Source of the DNA: CAZAOY01 sp964486925
Lineage (GTDB): Bacteria > Bacillota > Clostridia > Oscillospirales > Ruminococcaceae
Length of the DNA stretch: 15,778 nt
NCBI GenBank assembly: GCA_964486925.1
Contig: CAZAOY010000058.1
Span: 1-15,778 of the forward strand
Reading direction: 5' to 3'
The notes under the pieces were generated by a model, which worked only from the letters and a program-made list of their open reading frames with translations, was not told the origin of the DNA and did not search any database. Positions 7,504 to 13,860 of this stretch are shown here, in pieces. The stretch's first letter is position 1. Each line of letters opens with the position of its first letter. Both the position numbers and the translations under genes were made by a program.

Positions 7504-8916
7504 CTAAAATCTAAAATCACGCTGTCCTTCTTCTATTAAATCAAGATACCTTGTTGCCTTGGATAACACCTCTTTGTGAGGTATCTTGGTTAGCTCCTGC
7601 TCTATAACCGAAAGTCCAATCTGTCTTGTATCCTCCGGCGCATAGTCGGTAAGGTATTCCTTCAAGGTCATTAACGAGTTTGCTTGACATACATTCGCTA
7701 TCTGTCCTGACTTGGCTAACTGCATAAACCTATCCCCGGTCCTCCCCTCACGATAACATGCGGTACAGAAGGATGGCACATACCCTAGCCTTAACAGCCA
7801 GTTTACTATCTCGTCAAGGGTTCTAGTGTCCTCAATTGAAAACTGCTCTGTATCGGTATCCTGCTCCTTATCATACCCGCCAACGCTAGTCTTAGACCCG
7901 CCGCTAAGCTGTGATACCCCAAGCTTTAATACCTCGCCCCTTACCTTCTCCGATTCACGGGTAGAGACTATAATCCCCGCATATGGCACGCTAATTCTAA
8001 GGATTGCAACAATCTTTTTAAATACCTCATCGGTAATAGCATTGTCAAACTCATCCAGATTAACATCATCTGCGCTACGGATACGTGGAACGCTTATGGT
8101 ATGCGGGCCTACCCCAAACTTCTCCTCTAAATGCTTAGCATGAAGCATAAGTCCCGTAAAATCATAGGTGTAGCTTGTAAGTCCGAATAGTACACCTATC
8201 CCGACATCATCAATCCCGCCCTGCATTGCCCTATCCATCGCTTCGGTATGGTAGGCATAGTTATGCTTAGGGCCTGTCGGATGTAGCTTTTCATAGTTTG
8301 ATTTGTCATATGTTTCTTGGAATAAAATATAAGTACCGATCCCTGCTTCTTTTAGCTTTTTGTAGTTTTCCACCGTAGTAGCCGCCACATTAACGTTAAC
8401 CCTGCGGATTGCACCGTTTTTATGGTTAATGCTATAGATGGTTTTCATACTCTCGATAACATACTCAATAGGAGAGTTTACTGGGTCCTCCCCTGTTTCT
8501 AGCGCCAGACGCTTATGCCCTAGATCCTGTAGTGCGATAACCTCTTTTGTTATCTCCTCTTGGGTTAACTTCTTTCGGCAGATGGTTTTATTCTGATGGT
8601 GATACGGACAGTAGACACATCCGTTTACGCAGTAATTTGAAAGGTAAAGCGGGGCGAACATTACTATCCGTCTTCCATATATCTTCTCTTTTATCTGGGC
8701 GGCAAGGCTATATATCTGTGACAACAGCTCGCTGTCGTCACATTGAAGTAAAACTGCCGACTCCTTGTAATCGAGCCCCTTGCAGGCTCTGGCTTTCTCG
8801 ATAATGCTACCGATAAGCTCTTTATTATCTTTATTAGCCTTTGCATAGGCTACTGTATCTAGTATCTCCTGATGGCAGATAAACTCCTCTGCCTTGTCTG
8901 ACTTTATATTAAACAT
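7504..8916 (-). CDS. hydG: [FeFe]-hydrogenase maturase HydG, radical SAM tyrosine lyase
   Basis: HydG cleaves tyrosine to p-cresol and dehydroglycine, which yields the CO and cyanide ligands of the hydrogenase active site. The 470-residue protein has the radical SAM motif C96-x3-C100-x2-C103 (CVNGCVYC) and the HydG-specific auxiliary cluster motif C384-x2-C387-x22-C410 near the C-terminus, which separates it from ThiH. The start at 8916 has AAAAGG upstream and gives the usual family length; a longer frame begins at 8964 inside a palindromic repeat and is unlikely. It is followed closely by hydF. HydE and HydA are not in the window. Confidence 0.97.
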   Translation of the reverse strand: MFNIKSDKAEEFICHQEILDTVAYAKANKDNKELIGSIIEKARACKGLDYKESAVLLQCDDSELLSQIYSLAAQIKEKIYGRRIVMFAPLYLSNYCVNGCVYCPYHHQNKTICRKKLTQEEITKEVIALQDLGHKRLALETGEDPVNSPIEYVIESMKTIYSINHKNGAIRRVNVNVAATTVENYKKLKEAGIGTYILFQETYDKSNYEKLHPTGPKHNYAYHTEAMDRAMQGGIDDVGIGVLFGLTSYTYDFTGLMLHAKHLEEKFGVGPHTISVPRIRSADDVNLDEFDNAITDEVFKKIVAILRISVPYAGIIVSTRESEKVRGEVLKLGVSQLSGGSKTSVGGYDKEQDTDTEQFSIEDTRTLDEIVNWLLRLGYVPSFCTACYREGRTGDRFMQLAKSGQIANVCQANSLMTLKEYLTDYAPEDTRQIGLSVIEQELTKIPHKEVLSKATRYLDLIEEGQRDFRF

Positions 8917-8942
8917 ATTAATGCCTTTTCTATTACATAATT

Positions 8943-8991
8943 GCAGATACACAGTAGCGGACACGGCGTACCGTGTCCCTACAGTATCTGC
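8943..8991. repeat. Imperfect palindrome (REP/MITE-like hairpin) upstream of hydG
   Basis: The core is a perfect inverted repeat GGACACGG-CGTA-CCGTGTCC (8959-8978). It is extended by GTAG/CTAC and, after small bulges, by GCAGATAC (8943-8950) with GTATCTGC (8984-8991), giving about 20 paired bases in 49 nt. It sits 27 bases before the hydG ATG. It is more GC-rich than its surroundings and resembles dispersed intergenic palindromes of other Clostridia. Copy number in this genome cannot be judged here. Confidence 0.7.
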
Positions 8992-9003
8992 GTTATTTAG
9001 ATC

Positions 9004-9060
9004 CGCTATTCAGCTACGCTTTCTGCACGCTTCCTGCGATACCTTTACGCTACTTGCGCT
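9004..9060. repeat. Cluster of degenerate CGCT-containing units
   Basis: CGCT occurs five times in 57 bases (starting at 9004, 9017, 9028, 9048 and 9057), mostly as ACGCTWNC-like units with irregular 9-20 base spacing. The cluster lies between the small membrane-protein gene and the palindrome before hydG. It is non-coding on both strands as far as can be seen, and may belong to the same element as the palindrome. Confidence 0.35.
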
Positions 9061-9176
9061 TACTCAACATAGTTTCTTCCGTACTTTTCATAAGCCGCAT
9101 CAATTAGCACTACCAGCCCATAAAAGAACACGCTTATAGCCGCTATAGTTGTAAAAAACCTTAAGATACCTCTCAT
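9060..9176 (-). CDS. Small single-span membrane protein, 38 residues, unknown function
   Basis: The frame encodes MRGILRFFTTIAAISVFFYG followed by LVVLIDAAYEKYGRNYVE. A perfectly spaced GGAGGG ribosome binding site lies just upstream of the ATG, the main reason to believe it. Residues 4-26 form one hydrophobic helix; the short N-terminus is basic and the C-terminus (DAAYEKYGRNYVE) is polar, giving a plausible N-in orientation. I do not recognise a family. It is read in the same direction as hydG, which starts 143 bases downstream, and may share its transcript. It is neither a truncated larger gene nor a signal peptide with a visible cleavage site. Confidence 0.6.
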   Translation of the reverse strand: MRGILRFFTTIAAISVFFYGLVVLIDAAYEKYGRNYVE

Positions 9177-9199
9177 GCCTAACCCTCCATTCAAAATAA

Positions 9200-9228
9200 T
9201 TTATATACTCAAAGTTTAAACCTTTTAA
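9200..9228 (-). promoter_or_regulatory. Possible promoter of the small membrane protein / hydGF-purB unit
   Basis: On the minus strand TTAAAA (9228-9223), 17 bases, TATAAA (9205-9200) lies just upstream of the small gene's ribosome binding site. The match is moderate in AT-rich DNA. No better promoter is visible between the queT-like gene and hydG. Confidence 0.35.
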
Positions 9229-9306
9229 CTAAATCCAATTCTATTTTAGATGGCTTAGTAATATTTACGTCTAATTTACTTCAAAGACTCTAATCTAGCT
9301 AAAATG

Positions 9307-9852
9307 TTATTCCGTAATCTGCCGAGTGTGAAATATCTTCCTATATATATTATTCTTTTCAAGCATCCTCATAAATGGGATCCCTAAACCATAGCATACC
9401 ACAAATTGACCAATGAATACGCTAAAGCAGTTTACAAGCACTACATTTATTTCGGTAGTTCCCATAAACACTATAGATATCTCGTACCCAATAACCACCG
9501 CATTTATAAGCACGGGTGCTAACGGCACTAATATATACCTAAGCCACCGTTTACTAAGCTTACCTGCATAAAAGCTTACAATCGCCGCTACTAAGGTTGC
9601 GCTAGAACCAACTACCGCATCGATTAACCCCGCCGGGTTTACCCCCATAAAGTACCCCACAAGGTTAGAGAGCGCACAGCCTAAGGTAAGCCCCGGTATA
9701 GCCGCCACCGTAAACACCGGTAGCACCGTTAAAGCCTCGCTCACACGGTACTGCACCGCCCCAAATGAGATAAAGAACATAGCGAATGATAAAGCTGCGT
9801 AGATCGCCGCAATTAAAGCGGTTTGTGTTAATGCCTTTGTGTTAATCTTCAT
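9307..9852 (-). CDS. queT: QueT-type transporter, substrate-binding subunit of an ECF transporter (queuosine precursor)
   Basis: QueT (COG4708 family) is a small membrane S-component thought to import queuosine precursors such as preQ1 together with the shared ECF energising module. The 181-residue protein is highly hydrophobic with about five to six membrane segments. It shows the family-type features: an N-terminal TALIAAIYAALSF helix, QYRVSEALTVLPVF (about 34-47), and a GLTLGCALSNLVGYFMG stretch followed by a second conserved helix. The ribosome binding site is AAAAGGAAAAATT before the ATG. A riboswitch-like element ends right at this ribosome binding site, which fits regulation by preQ1. 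The energising ECF genes are not in the window, as is usual for this transporter group. Confidence 0.85.
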   Translation of the reverse strand: MKINTKALTQTALIAAIYAALSFAMFFISFGAVQYRVSEALTVLPVFTVAAIPGLTLGCALSNLVGYFMGVNPAGLIDAVVGSSATLVAAIVSFYAGKLSKRWLRYILVPLAPVLINAVVIGYEISIVFMGTTEINVVLVNCFSVFIGQFVVCYGLGIPFMRMLEKNNIYRKIFHTRQITE

Positions 9853-9865
9853 AATTTTTCCTTTT

Positions 9866-9902
9866 CGTAGTTTTGTTTATAGTCAGGATCTCTCGACTGA
9901 CT
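9866..9902 (-). promoter_or_regulatory. preQ1-I riboswitch-like element upstream of queT
   Basis: In the minus-strand RNA a stem AGUCAG/CUGACU encloses a 10-nt loop UCGAGAGAUC and is followed by the A-rich tail UAUAAACAAAACUACG, which runs into the ribosome binding site. Known preQ1-I aptamers have a 5-bp stem, a loop of about 10 nt starting UCG or UUC and ending in the ligand-pairing C, and a tail such as UUAACAAAACAAGG. The loop's UCG could pair with CGA at the tail end to make the pseudoknot. The middle of the loop departs from consensus (GAUC where AAC is usual). The downstream gene supports the call. Confidence 0.55.
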
Positions 9903-9951
9903 CTGTGTGTTATACACAAGTTACCGATTAGGTTTTTGTATATTCGTATGA

Positions 9952-9960
9952 TTTATAACA
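9952..9960 (-). promoter_or_regulatory. Possible extended -10 promoter for queT
   Basis: TGTTATAAA on the minus strand fits an extended -10 element (TGnTATAAT with one mismatch). Transcription would begin near 9945 and include the whole riboswitch-like element. No convincing -35 is seen. Confidence 0.3.
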
Positions 9961-9985
9961 TTTTAACTTTTTAACGTTTAAATTC

Positions 9986-10013
9986 GTAAAATCTCATATA
10001 TCAGATTTTTTAC
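9986..10013 (-). terminator. AT-rich hairpin between hicA remnant and queT, possible terminator
   Basis: GTAAAATCT (9986-9994) can pair with AGATTTTTTAC (10003-10013) with two unpaired bases. It lies 54 bases beyond the hicA stop. The stem is AT-rich, and the minus-strand tail is only partly U-rich, so this may not terminate well. Confidence 0.3.
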
Positions 10014-10066
10014 AGAATATCTAAATAATAAAAAAGTTAAAGGGCTATACGATTAATGCTTGAAGG

Positions 10067-10302
10067 TTAGCTAAAAATCTCGTTAATATCTATATCTAAC
10101 CTTTGACAAACATCCTTTAAGATATGGTTAAGCGTCCCTATCTTTATAGGGTCATGGTGTGGAATTGTTATATGGTGTTCTTCACCTTTATCTGATGAGA
10201 CGTTAGCCTTATATGACTGCCTGTTTGCCTTGTAACAACATACCAATTTTTAGAGAGTATCTTTATTAATTTAGCGGCATTAACATCGCGTGGCAACCTC
10301 AT
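10067..10302 (-). pseudogene. hicA: HicA-family mRNA interferase toxin, frameshifted
   Basis: The ATG at 10302 overlaps the hicB stop (ATGA). Frame one reads MRLPRDVNAAKLIKILSKNW then YVVTRQTGSHIRLTS, which is typical HicA including the catalytic histidine in GSHIRL. It then leaves the family pattern and stops after 44 residues at 10168. The remaining family sequence, SSDKGEEHHITIPHHDPIKI then GTLNHILKDVCQRLDIDINEIFS, continues in a second frame to a stop at 10067. Loss of one base near 10195-10205 explains the break; restoring it would give 78 residues, a normal HicA length. The site is not a homopolymer, so a sequencing slip is less likely but not excluded. In the family HicA binds and cleaves mRNA. 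The 44-residue product lacks the second half of the fold and should be inactive. Confidence 0.8.
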
Positions 10303-10508
10303 ACGGCCATTACCTCATCTCTGACAAAGTGGATTCTTATTAACTTTGGCATGTCTTTCTCATCAAAGTGACATCTTACCGCATCTCTAAGCAGATCTGG
10401 TAACTCCTCGTACTCCTCACACTCGGTAAAGATTGAATAACCTATCGCTTGTGCTTCGTATCCGCCTTCATTTGATAAAACTACATTAAATATAATTTCT
10501 GTATTCAA
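10299..10508 (-). CDS. hicB: HicB-like antitoxin (DUF1902 type)
   Basis: The 69-residue product has the partial RNase H-like fold pattern of small HicB antitoxins: a first strand (EIIFNVVLSNEGGYEAQAIG), then an acidic stretch and a helix (EELPDLLRDAVRCHF). No separate DNA-binding domain is present. The start codon is TTG with GGAGG 10 bases upstream. It overlaps the hicA remnant by four bases in the order antitoxin-toxin. It follows the secA stop by 38 bases without a terminator, so it may be expressed from the secA transcript. With the toxin broken it may be a relic or still neutralise other HicA proteins. Confidence 0.75.
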   Translation of the reverse strand: MNTEIIFNVVLSNEGGYEAQAIGYSIFTECEEYEELPDLLRDAVRCHFDEKDMPKLIRIHFVRDEVMAV

Positions 10509-10546
10509 GTAACTACCTCCTAAGCTAAGCTACTAAAATCTAACCA

Positions 10547-13282
10547 TTAACCCCCACAGCACTTCTTATACTTCTTACCGCTACCGCATGGGCATGGGTC
10601 GTTTCTGCCTACATTCTGTTTACGTACAGGTACACGCCTAACAACCTTTTCCTGCTCACCGTGGGATTCGTCACGTGCTACTGCAACCTGTTCTCTGCGA
10701 ACCTCGGGTTGCTCAACCTTTATCCGCATAGATAGAAGTACACGCACCGTTTCTTCTTGAATCTCTTGAATCATACGGTCAAACATCTCAAAGCCTTCAA
10801 TCCTAAACTCGGTGATAGGATCTCTTTGACCATACGCACGAAGGTAGATACCACGTCTTAGCTCATCCATCTCGTCGATATGCGCAATCCAGTTGCGGTC
10901 TACATTCTTAAGCAGTACCACCCTCTCGATCTCACGCATAGTTTCGCTTGGTACAACCTTCTCCCTTTCTTCGTATAGGGTCATTGCACGGTTAATAAGC
11001 TCATCGATAATATCCTGTTTTTCGATGTCCGCCTGTTCATTTATAGTGTAAACAAAATCATCCTCTTTGGTTAATACCCCAAGATAATGCGCTCTAAGTC
11101 CCGCAACATTCCAGTTGTCATGCACCTCATCATCCAGTAGATACGAATTTACTGTAGAAGCGATGTTATCCTTAATCATCTTAATAACGTACTCTTTTAT
11201 ATCGTCGTTGTTAAGCACCTTATCACGCTGTCCGTAGATAATAGCACGTTGGTTGTTCATAACATCATCAAAGCTTAGTACGTTTTTACGAATTGCAAAG
11301 TTCTTACCCTCTACCTTACGCTGTGCCGACTCGATAGAGTTTGTAAGCATCTTGTTCTCAATCGGCTGATCCTCATCAACCTTTAGTACATTCATTAAAG
11401 ACTGTATCTTATCGCCGTTAAACAATCTCATAAGATCATCCTCTAGCGAGATAAAAAACTTGCTCTCCCCTGGGTCACCTTGACGTCCTGAACGTCCTCT
11501 TAACTGGTTATCGATACGTCTTGATTCGTGGCGTTCTGTACCTATAATAAATAACCCGCCTGTTTCGCATACAACCTGTGCGTCAGGTTTAATCTTCTCT
11601 TTAAACTCCGCTAAAAGCTTGCCATATACCTCTCTTGCGGCTAGGATCTCCTCATCGGTAACCTCGCTGTAGCTAGACGCTTCATCGATTAGCTCCTGTG
11701 AGTATCCCTTTTTAATCATCGCCTCCACAGTTAGCGCCTCTGCGTTACCGCCTAGCATAATATCGGTACCACGTCCCGCCATGTTGGTAGCGATGGTTAC
11801 CGCACCTTTTTTACCCGCCTGTGCTACGATATGTGCTTCCTTTTCATGAAACTTTGCATTAAGCACCTCATGTCTTACACCACGTGCCTTAAGCATACGG
11901 CTAAGAAGCTCCGATTTATCGATTGATACAGTACCTACAAGTACCGGCTGACCCTTCTCATGACACTTTATAATCTGCTCTATTACCGCATTGAATTTAC
12001 CCTTTTCAGTCTTGTACACAACATCATCATGATCCTTTCGGATACAAGGCTTATTAGTAGGAACTTCGATAATATCAAGCTTGTAGATCTCTCTAAATTC
12101 ACTCTCTTCGGTTAACGCTGTACCGGTCATACCCGAAAGCTTTTTATAAAGCCTAAAGAAGTTTTGGAAGGTAATGGTAGCTAGGGTCTGGGATTCACGT
12201 ACTACCGTTACCCCTTCTTTAGCCTCAATTGCCTGATGAAGCCCGTTACTATAACGACGTCCTATCATTAAACGCCCGGTAAACTCGTCAACGATTATAA
12301 CCTCGCCGTCCTTAACCACATAGTCAACATCTCTATGCATTAGCCCATACGCTCTTATAGCTTGGTTAATATGGTGCTGTAATGTAGAGTTTTCAACATC
12401 AGCAAGGTTTTCAACATTAAAATGCTCCTCAGCCTTTTTAATACCGTGCGGGGTCAGAGTAACGGTCTTAGCCTTCTCGTCCACTAGGTAATCGGCATCC
12501 ACATCGTCATTTAACTGCTTGTCGTCAAGCTCTACCACCTTGTGGATACGTAGCCTTCTGGCAAAGTTATCCACCTGTGTATATAGGTCTGTCGCCTTTT
12601 CTCCAGGGCCAGAGATAATAAGCGGGGTTCTCGCCTCATCGATTAGGATGGAGTCAACCTCATCCACGATGGCAAAGTTATATCCACGGCAAACCTTCTC
12701 ACTAAGATATGTCACCATGTTATCTCTAAGGTAGTCAAAACCAAACTCGTTGTTAGTACCATACACGATATCACAGTTATACTGCTCCTGCCGCATTGAT
12801 GGATGTACATCGTGTATTATAATCCCTACAGACAAGCCTAGGAATCGATAAACCTTACCCATCTCCTCCGACTGGTACTTTGCTAGGTAGTCATTTACTG
12901 TAACTACATGCACTCCATTCCCTGTAAGCGCATTTAGATATGCGGGTAGCGTTGCGGTTATGGTCTTACCTTCACCGGTTTTCATCTCAGCAATACGTCC
13001 TTGATGAAGCACAATTCCCCCTATAATCTGCACAGGGAACGCCTTCTTCCCAAGCACCCTATAAGCCGCCTCACGGCATACTGCATATGCATCAGGAAGG
13101 ATGTTATCAAGGTTTTCGCCGTTTTTAAGCCGCTCCCTTAACACATTAGTCTGAGATTTTAACTGCCCGTCCGACATATCCTTATATTTAGGCTCAAGGC
13201 TTAGTACCTGATCCTTTATAACGTTTAAGGTCTTTAACTCTCTTTGACTGTATGTGCCAAAGATTTTGTCTAGTAATTTCAT
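10547..13282 (-). CDS. secA: Preprotein translocase ATPase SecA
   Basis: SecA is the motor that drives unfolded preproteins through SecYEG. The 911-residue protein has Walker A MKTGEGKT (100-107), the DEAD-type motif DEVD (207-210), the preprotein-binding region, NBD2 with the arginine-rich motif (QLRGRSGRQGDPG), the helical wing and scaffold, and a C-terminal zinc-binding SEC-C tail (CPCGSGKKYKKCC). Length is within the family's usual range. The start at 13282 has AAGGAG 8 bases before it; an in-frame ATG eight codons upstream has no ribosome binding site. The gene is first in its transcript, behind a good promoter and a structured leader, and is followed by hicBA. Confidence 0.98.
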   Translation of the reverse strand: MKLLDKIFGTYSQRELKTLNVIKDQVLSLEPKYKDMSDGQLKSQTNVLRERLKNGENLDNILPDAYAVCREAAYRVLGKKAFPVQIIGGIVLHQGRIAEMKTGEGKTITATLPAYLNALTGNGVHVVTVNDYLAKYQSEEMGKVYRFLGLSVGIIIHDVHPSMRQEQYNCDIVYGTNNEFGFDYLRDNMVTYLSEKVCRGYNFAIVDEVDSILIDEARTPLIISGPGEKATDLYTQVDNFARRLRIHKVVELDDKQLNDDVDADYLVDEKAKTVTLTPHGIKKAEEHFNVENLADVENSTLQHHINQAIRAYGLMHRDVDYVVKDGEVIIVDEFTGRLMIGRRYSNGLHQAIEAKEGVTVVRESQTLATITFQNFFRLYKKLSGMTGTALTEESEFREIYKLDIIEVPTNKPCIRKDHDDVVYKTEKGKFNAVIEQIIKCHEKGQPVLVGTVSIDKSELLSRMLKARGVRHEVLNAKFHEKEAHIVAQAGKKGAVTIATNMAGRGTDIMLGGNAEALTVEAMIKKGYSQELIDEASSYSEVTDEEILAAREVYGKLLAEFKEKIKPDAQVVCETGGLFIIGTERHESRRIDNQLRGRSGRQGDPGESKFFISLEDDLMRLFNGDKIQSLMNVLKVDEDQPIENKMLTNSIESAQRKVEGKNFAIRKNVLSFDDVMNNQRAIIYGQRDKVLNNDDIKEYVIKMIKDNIASTVNSYLLDDEVHDNWNVAGLRAHYLGVLTKEDDFVYTINEQADIEKQDIIDELINRAMTLYEEREKVVPSETMREIERVVLLKNVDRNWIAHIDEMDELRRGIYLRAYGQRDPITEFRIEGFEMFDRMIQEIQEETVRVLLSMRIKVEQPEVRREQVAVARDESHGEQEKVVRRVPVRKQNVGRNDPCPCGSGKKYKKCCGG

Positions 13283-13326
13283 TAAAAAACTCCTTATACA
13301 AAGCACAGCAAACCGCCACGCCGTTA

Positions 13327-13440
13327 GTAGGTCTATTAATTAGCATTATAGTATCGTTACCATTCACAAAAACAGTACTGTTATTCAAAGCCTTAACAAT
13401 TTTTAAAGCCGATTGTTTTACTGCAGTGTAATAAACCTAC
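13327..13440 (-). promoter_or_regulatory. Structured secA 5' leader
   Basis: The predicted 5' end of the secA transcript reads GUAGGUUUAUUA (13440-13429) and can pair with UAAUAGACCUAC (13338-13327) over 12 bp with one G-U. This encloses about 90 nt containing an AACAAU/AUUGUU hairpin and the perfect 12-bp palindrome AACAGTACTGTT (13371-13382). The closing stem lies about 45 bases before the secA ATG. I recognise no known riboswitch or leader class. Regulatory function is inference from the structure. Confidence 0.45.
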
Positions 13441-13444
13441 ATAT

Positions 13445-13473
13445 ATTATAATATTGTTTTGAAAATTTTGCAA
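13445..13473 (-). promoter_or_regulatory. Sigma-A promoter of secA
   Basis: On the minus strand TTGCAA (13473-13468), 17 bases, TATAAT (13450-13445). The predicted start near 13438 gives a leader of about 155 nt. It diverges from the plus-strand promoter at 13595-13623, with about 120 bp of AT-rich DNA between them that holds no recognisable gene. Confidence 0.75.
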
Positions 13474-13594
13474 GTCTTTTATGTTAACAAATTAATATAT
13501 TCAATTTTTATATTAGTTTTTTGGCTAAATGCTATTAGAAATTTTGTGCAAAACGCTTAAACATTATAAATTTTACAAAAAGTTAAATTTACAC

Positions 13595-13623
13595 TTGATT
13601 TATTCATAAAAAACCTTTATAAT
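13595..13623 (+). promoter_or_regulatory. Sigma-A promoter of the Fe-S scaffold / GGGtGRT operon
   Basis: TTGATT (13595-13600), a 17-base spacer, TATAAT (13618-13623). Transcription should begin near 13630, leaving a leader of about 230 nt before the first gene. Confidence 0.75.
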
Positions 13624-13629
13624 ATAGAT

Positions 13630-13860
13630 GTGTGCTAAGCATTATCGTTACTGGTTATGCTTTTTTTACCCAAACTCAAAGCGGTAAAGGCTATTAATAT
13701 TGCCAAGCTCTTGCTATTTTGTTGTGTAGCTAGGGTTTTGTCCGTGAATTTCGTATGTTTCATATGGACAAGGTGATATCTATAGTCTATGTGATTGCAG
13801 TGTAAAAACACATAAAGTTTAATTAAGCAGCAGGGAAACCCTGCCGAAAGGAGTAGTAAT
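13630..13860 (+). promoter_or_regulatory. Long structured leader of the GGGtGRT operon
   Basis: The leader can form several hairpins in a row: a terminator-like one at 13637-13667, TTTACC/GGTAAA (13665-13688), TTGTCC/GGACAA around 13738-13772, GTGT/ACAC near 13800-13812, and the very stable GCAGGG-AAA-CCCTGC followed by CCGAAAGG just before the ribosome binding site (AAAGGAG). No known riboswitch class was recognised. No credible open reading frame lies in it; the best is 13 codons with no ribosome binding site. Confidence 0.45.
13637..13667 (+). terminator. Terminator-like hairpin within the leader (possible attenuator)
   Basis: AAGCAT (13637-13642) pairs with ATGCTT (13657-13662), with a short inner ATC/GGT helix, and runs into seven T residues (13661-13667). 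It begins only about 7 nt after the predicted transcription start, so most transcripts could end here unless the stem is prevented. It could also terminate a transcript arriving from upstream, but none is predicted on the plus strand. Confidence 0.5.

Noticed and set aside
8894..9139. Plus-strand 81-codon frame across the hydG upstream region
   Set aside because: It overlaps the hydG start, the palindrome and the small membrane gene antisense, and has no supporting signals.
10190..10210. Programmed ribosomal frameshift in hicA
   Set aside because: No slippery heptamer or downstream structure is evident at the junction, so a plain mutation or sequence error is simpler.
13283..13388. Open frame in the secA leader (TTG at 13388, overlapping the secA start) as a SecM-like arrest peptide
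   Set aside because: The start lacks a convincing ribosome binding site, the frame runs on into secA out of frame, and there is no signal-peptide-like hydrophobic core or recognisable arrest motif.
13820..13860. Resemblance of GCAGGGAAACCCTGCC to the cobalamin riboswitch B12 box
   Set aside because: The match is confined to a simple hairpin; the rest of the cobalamin aptamer is absent.
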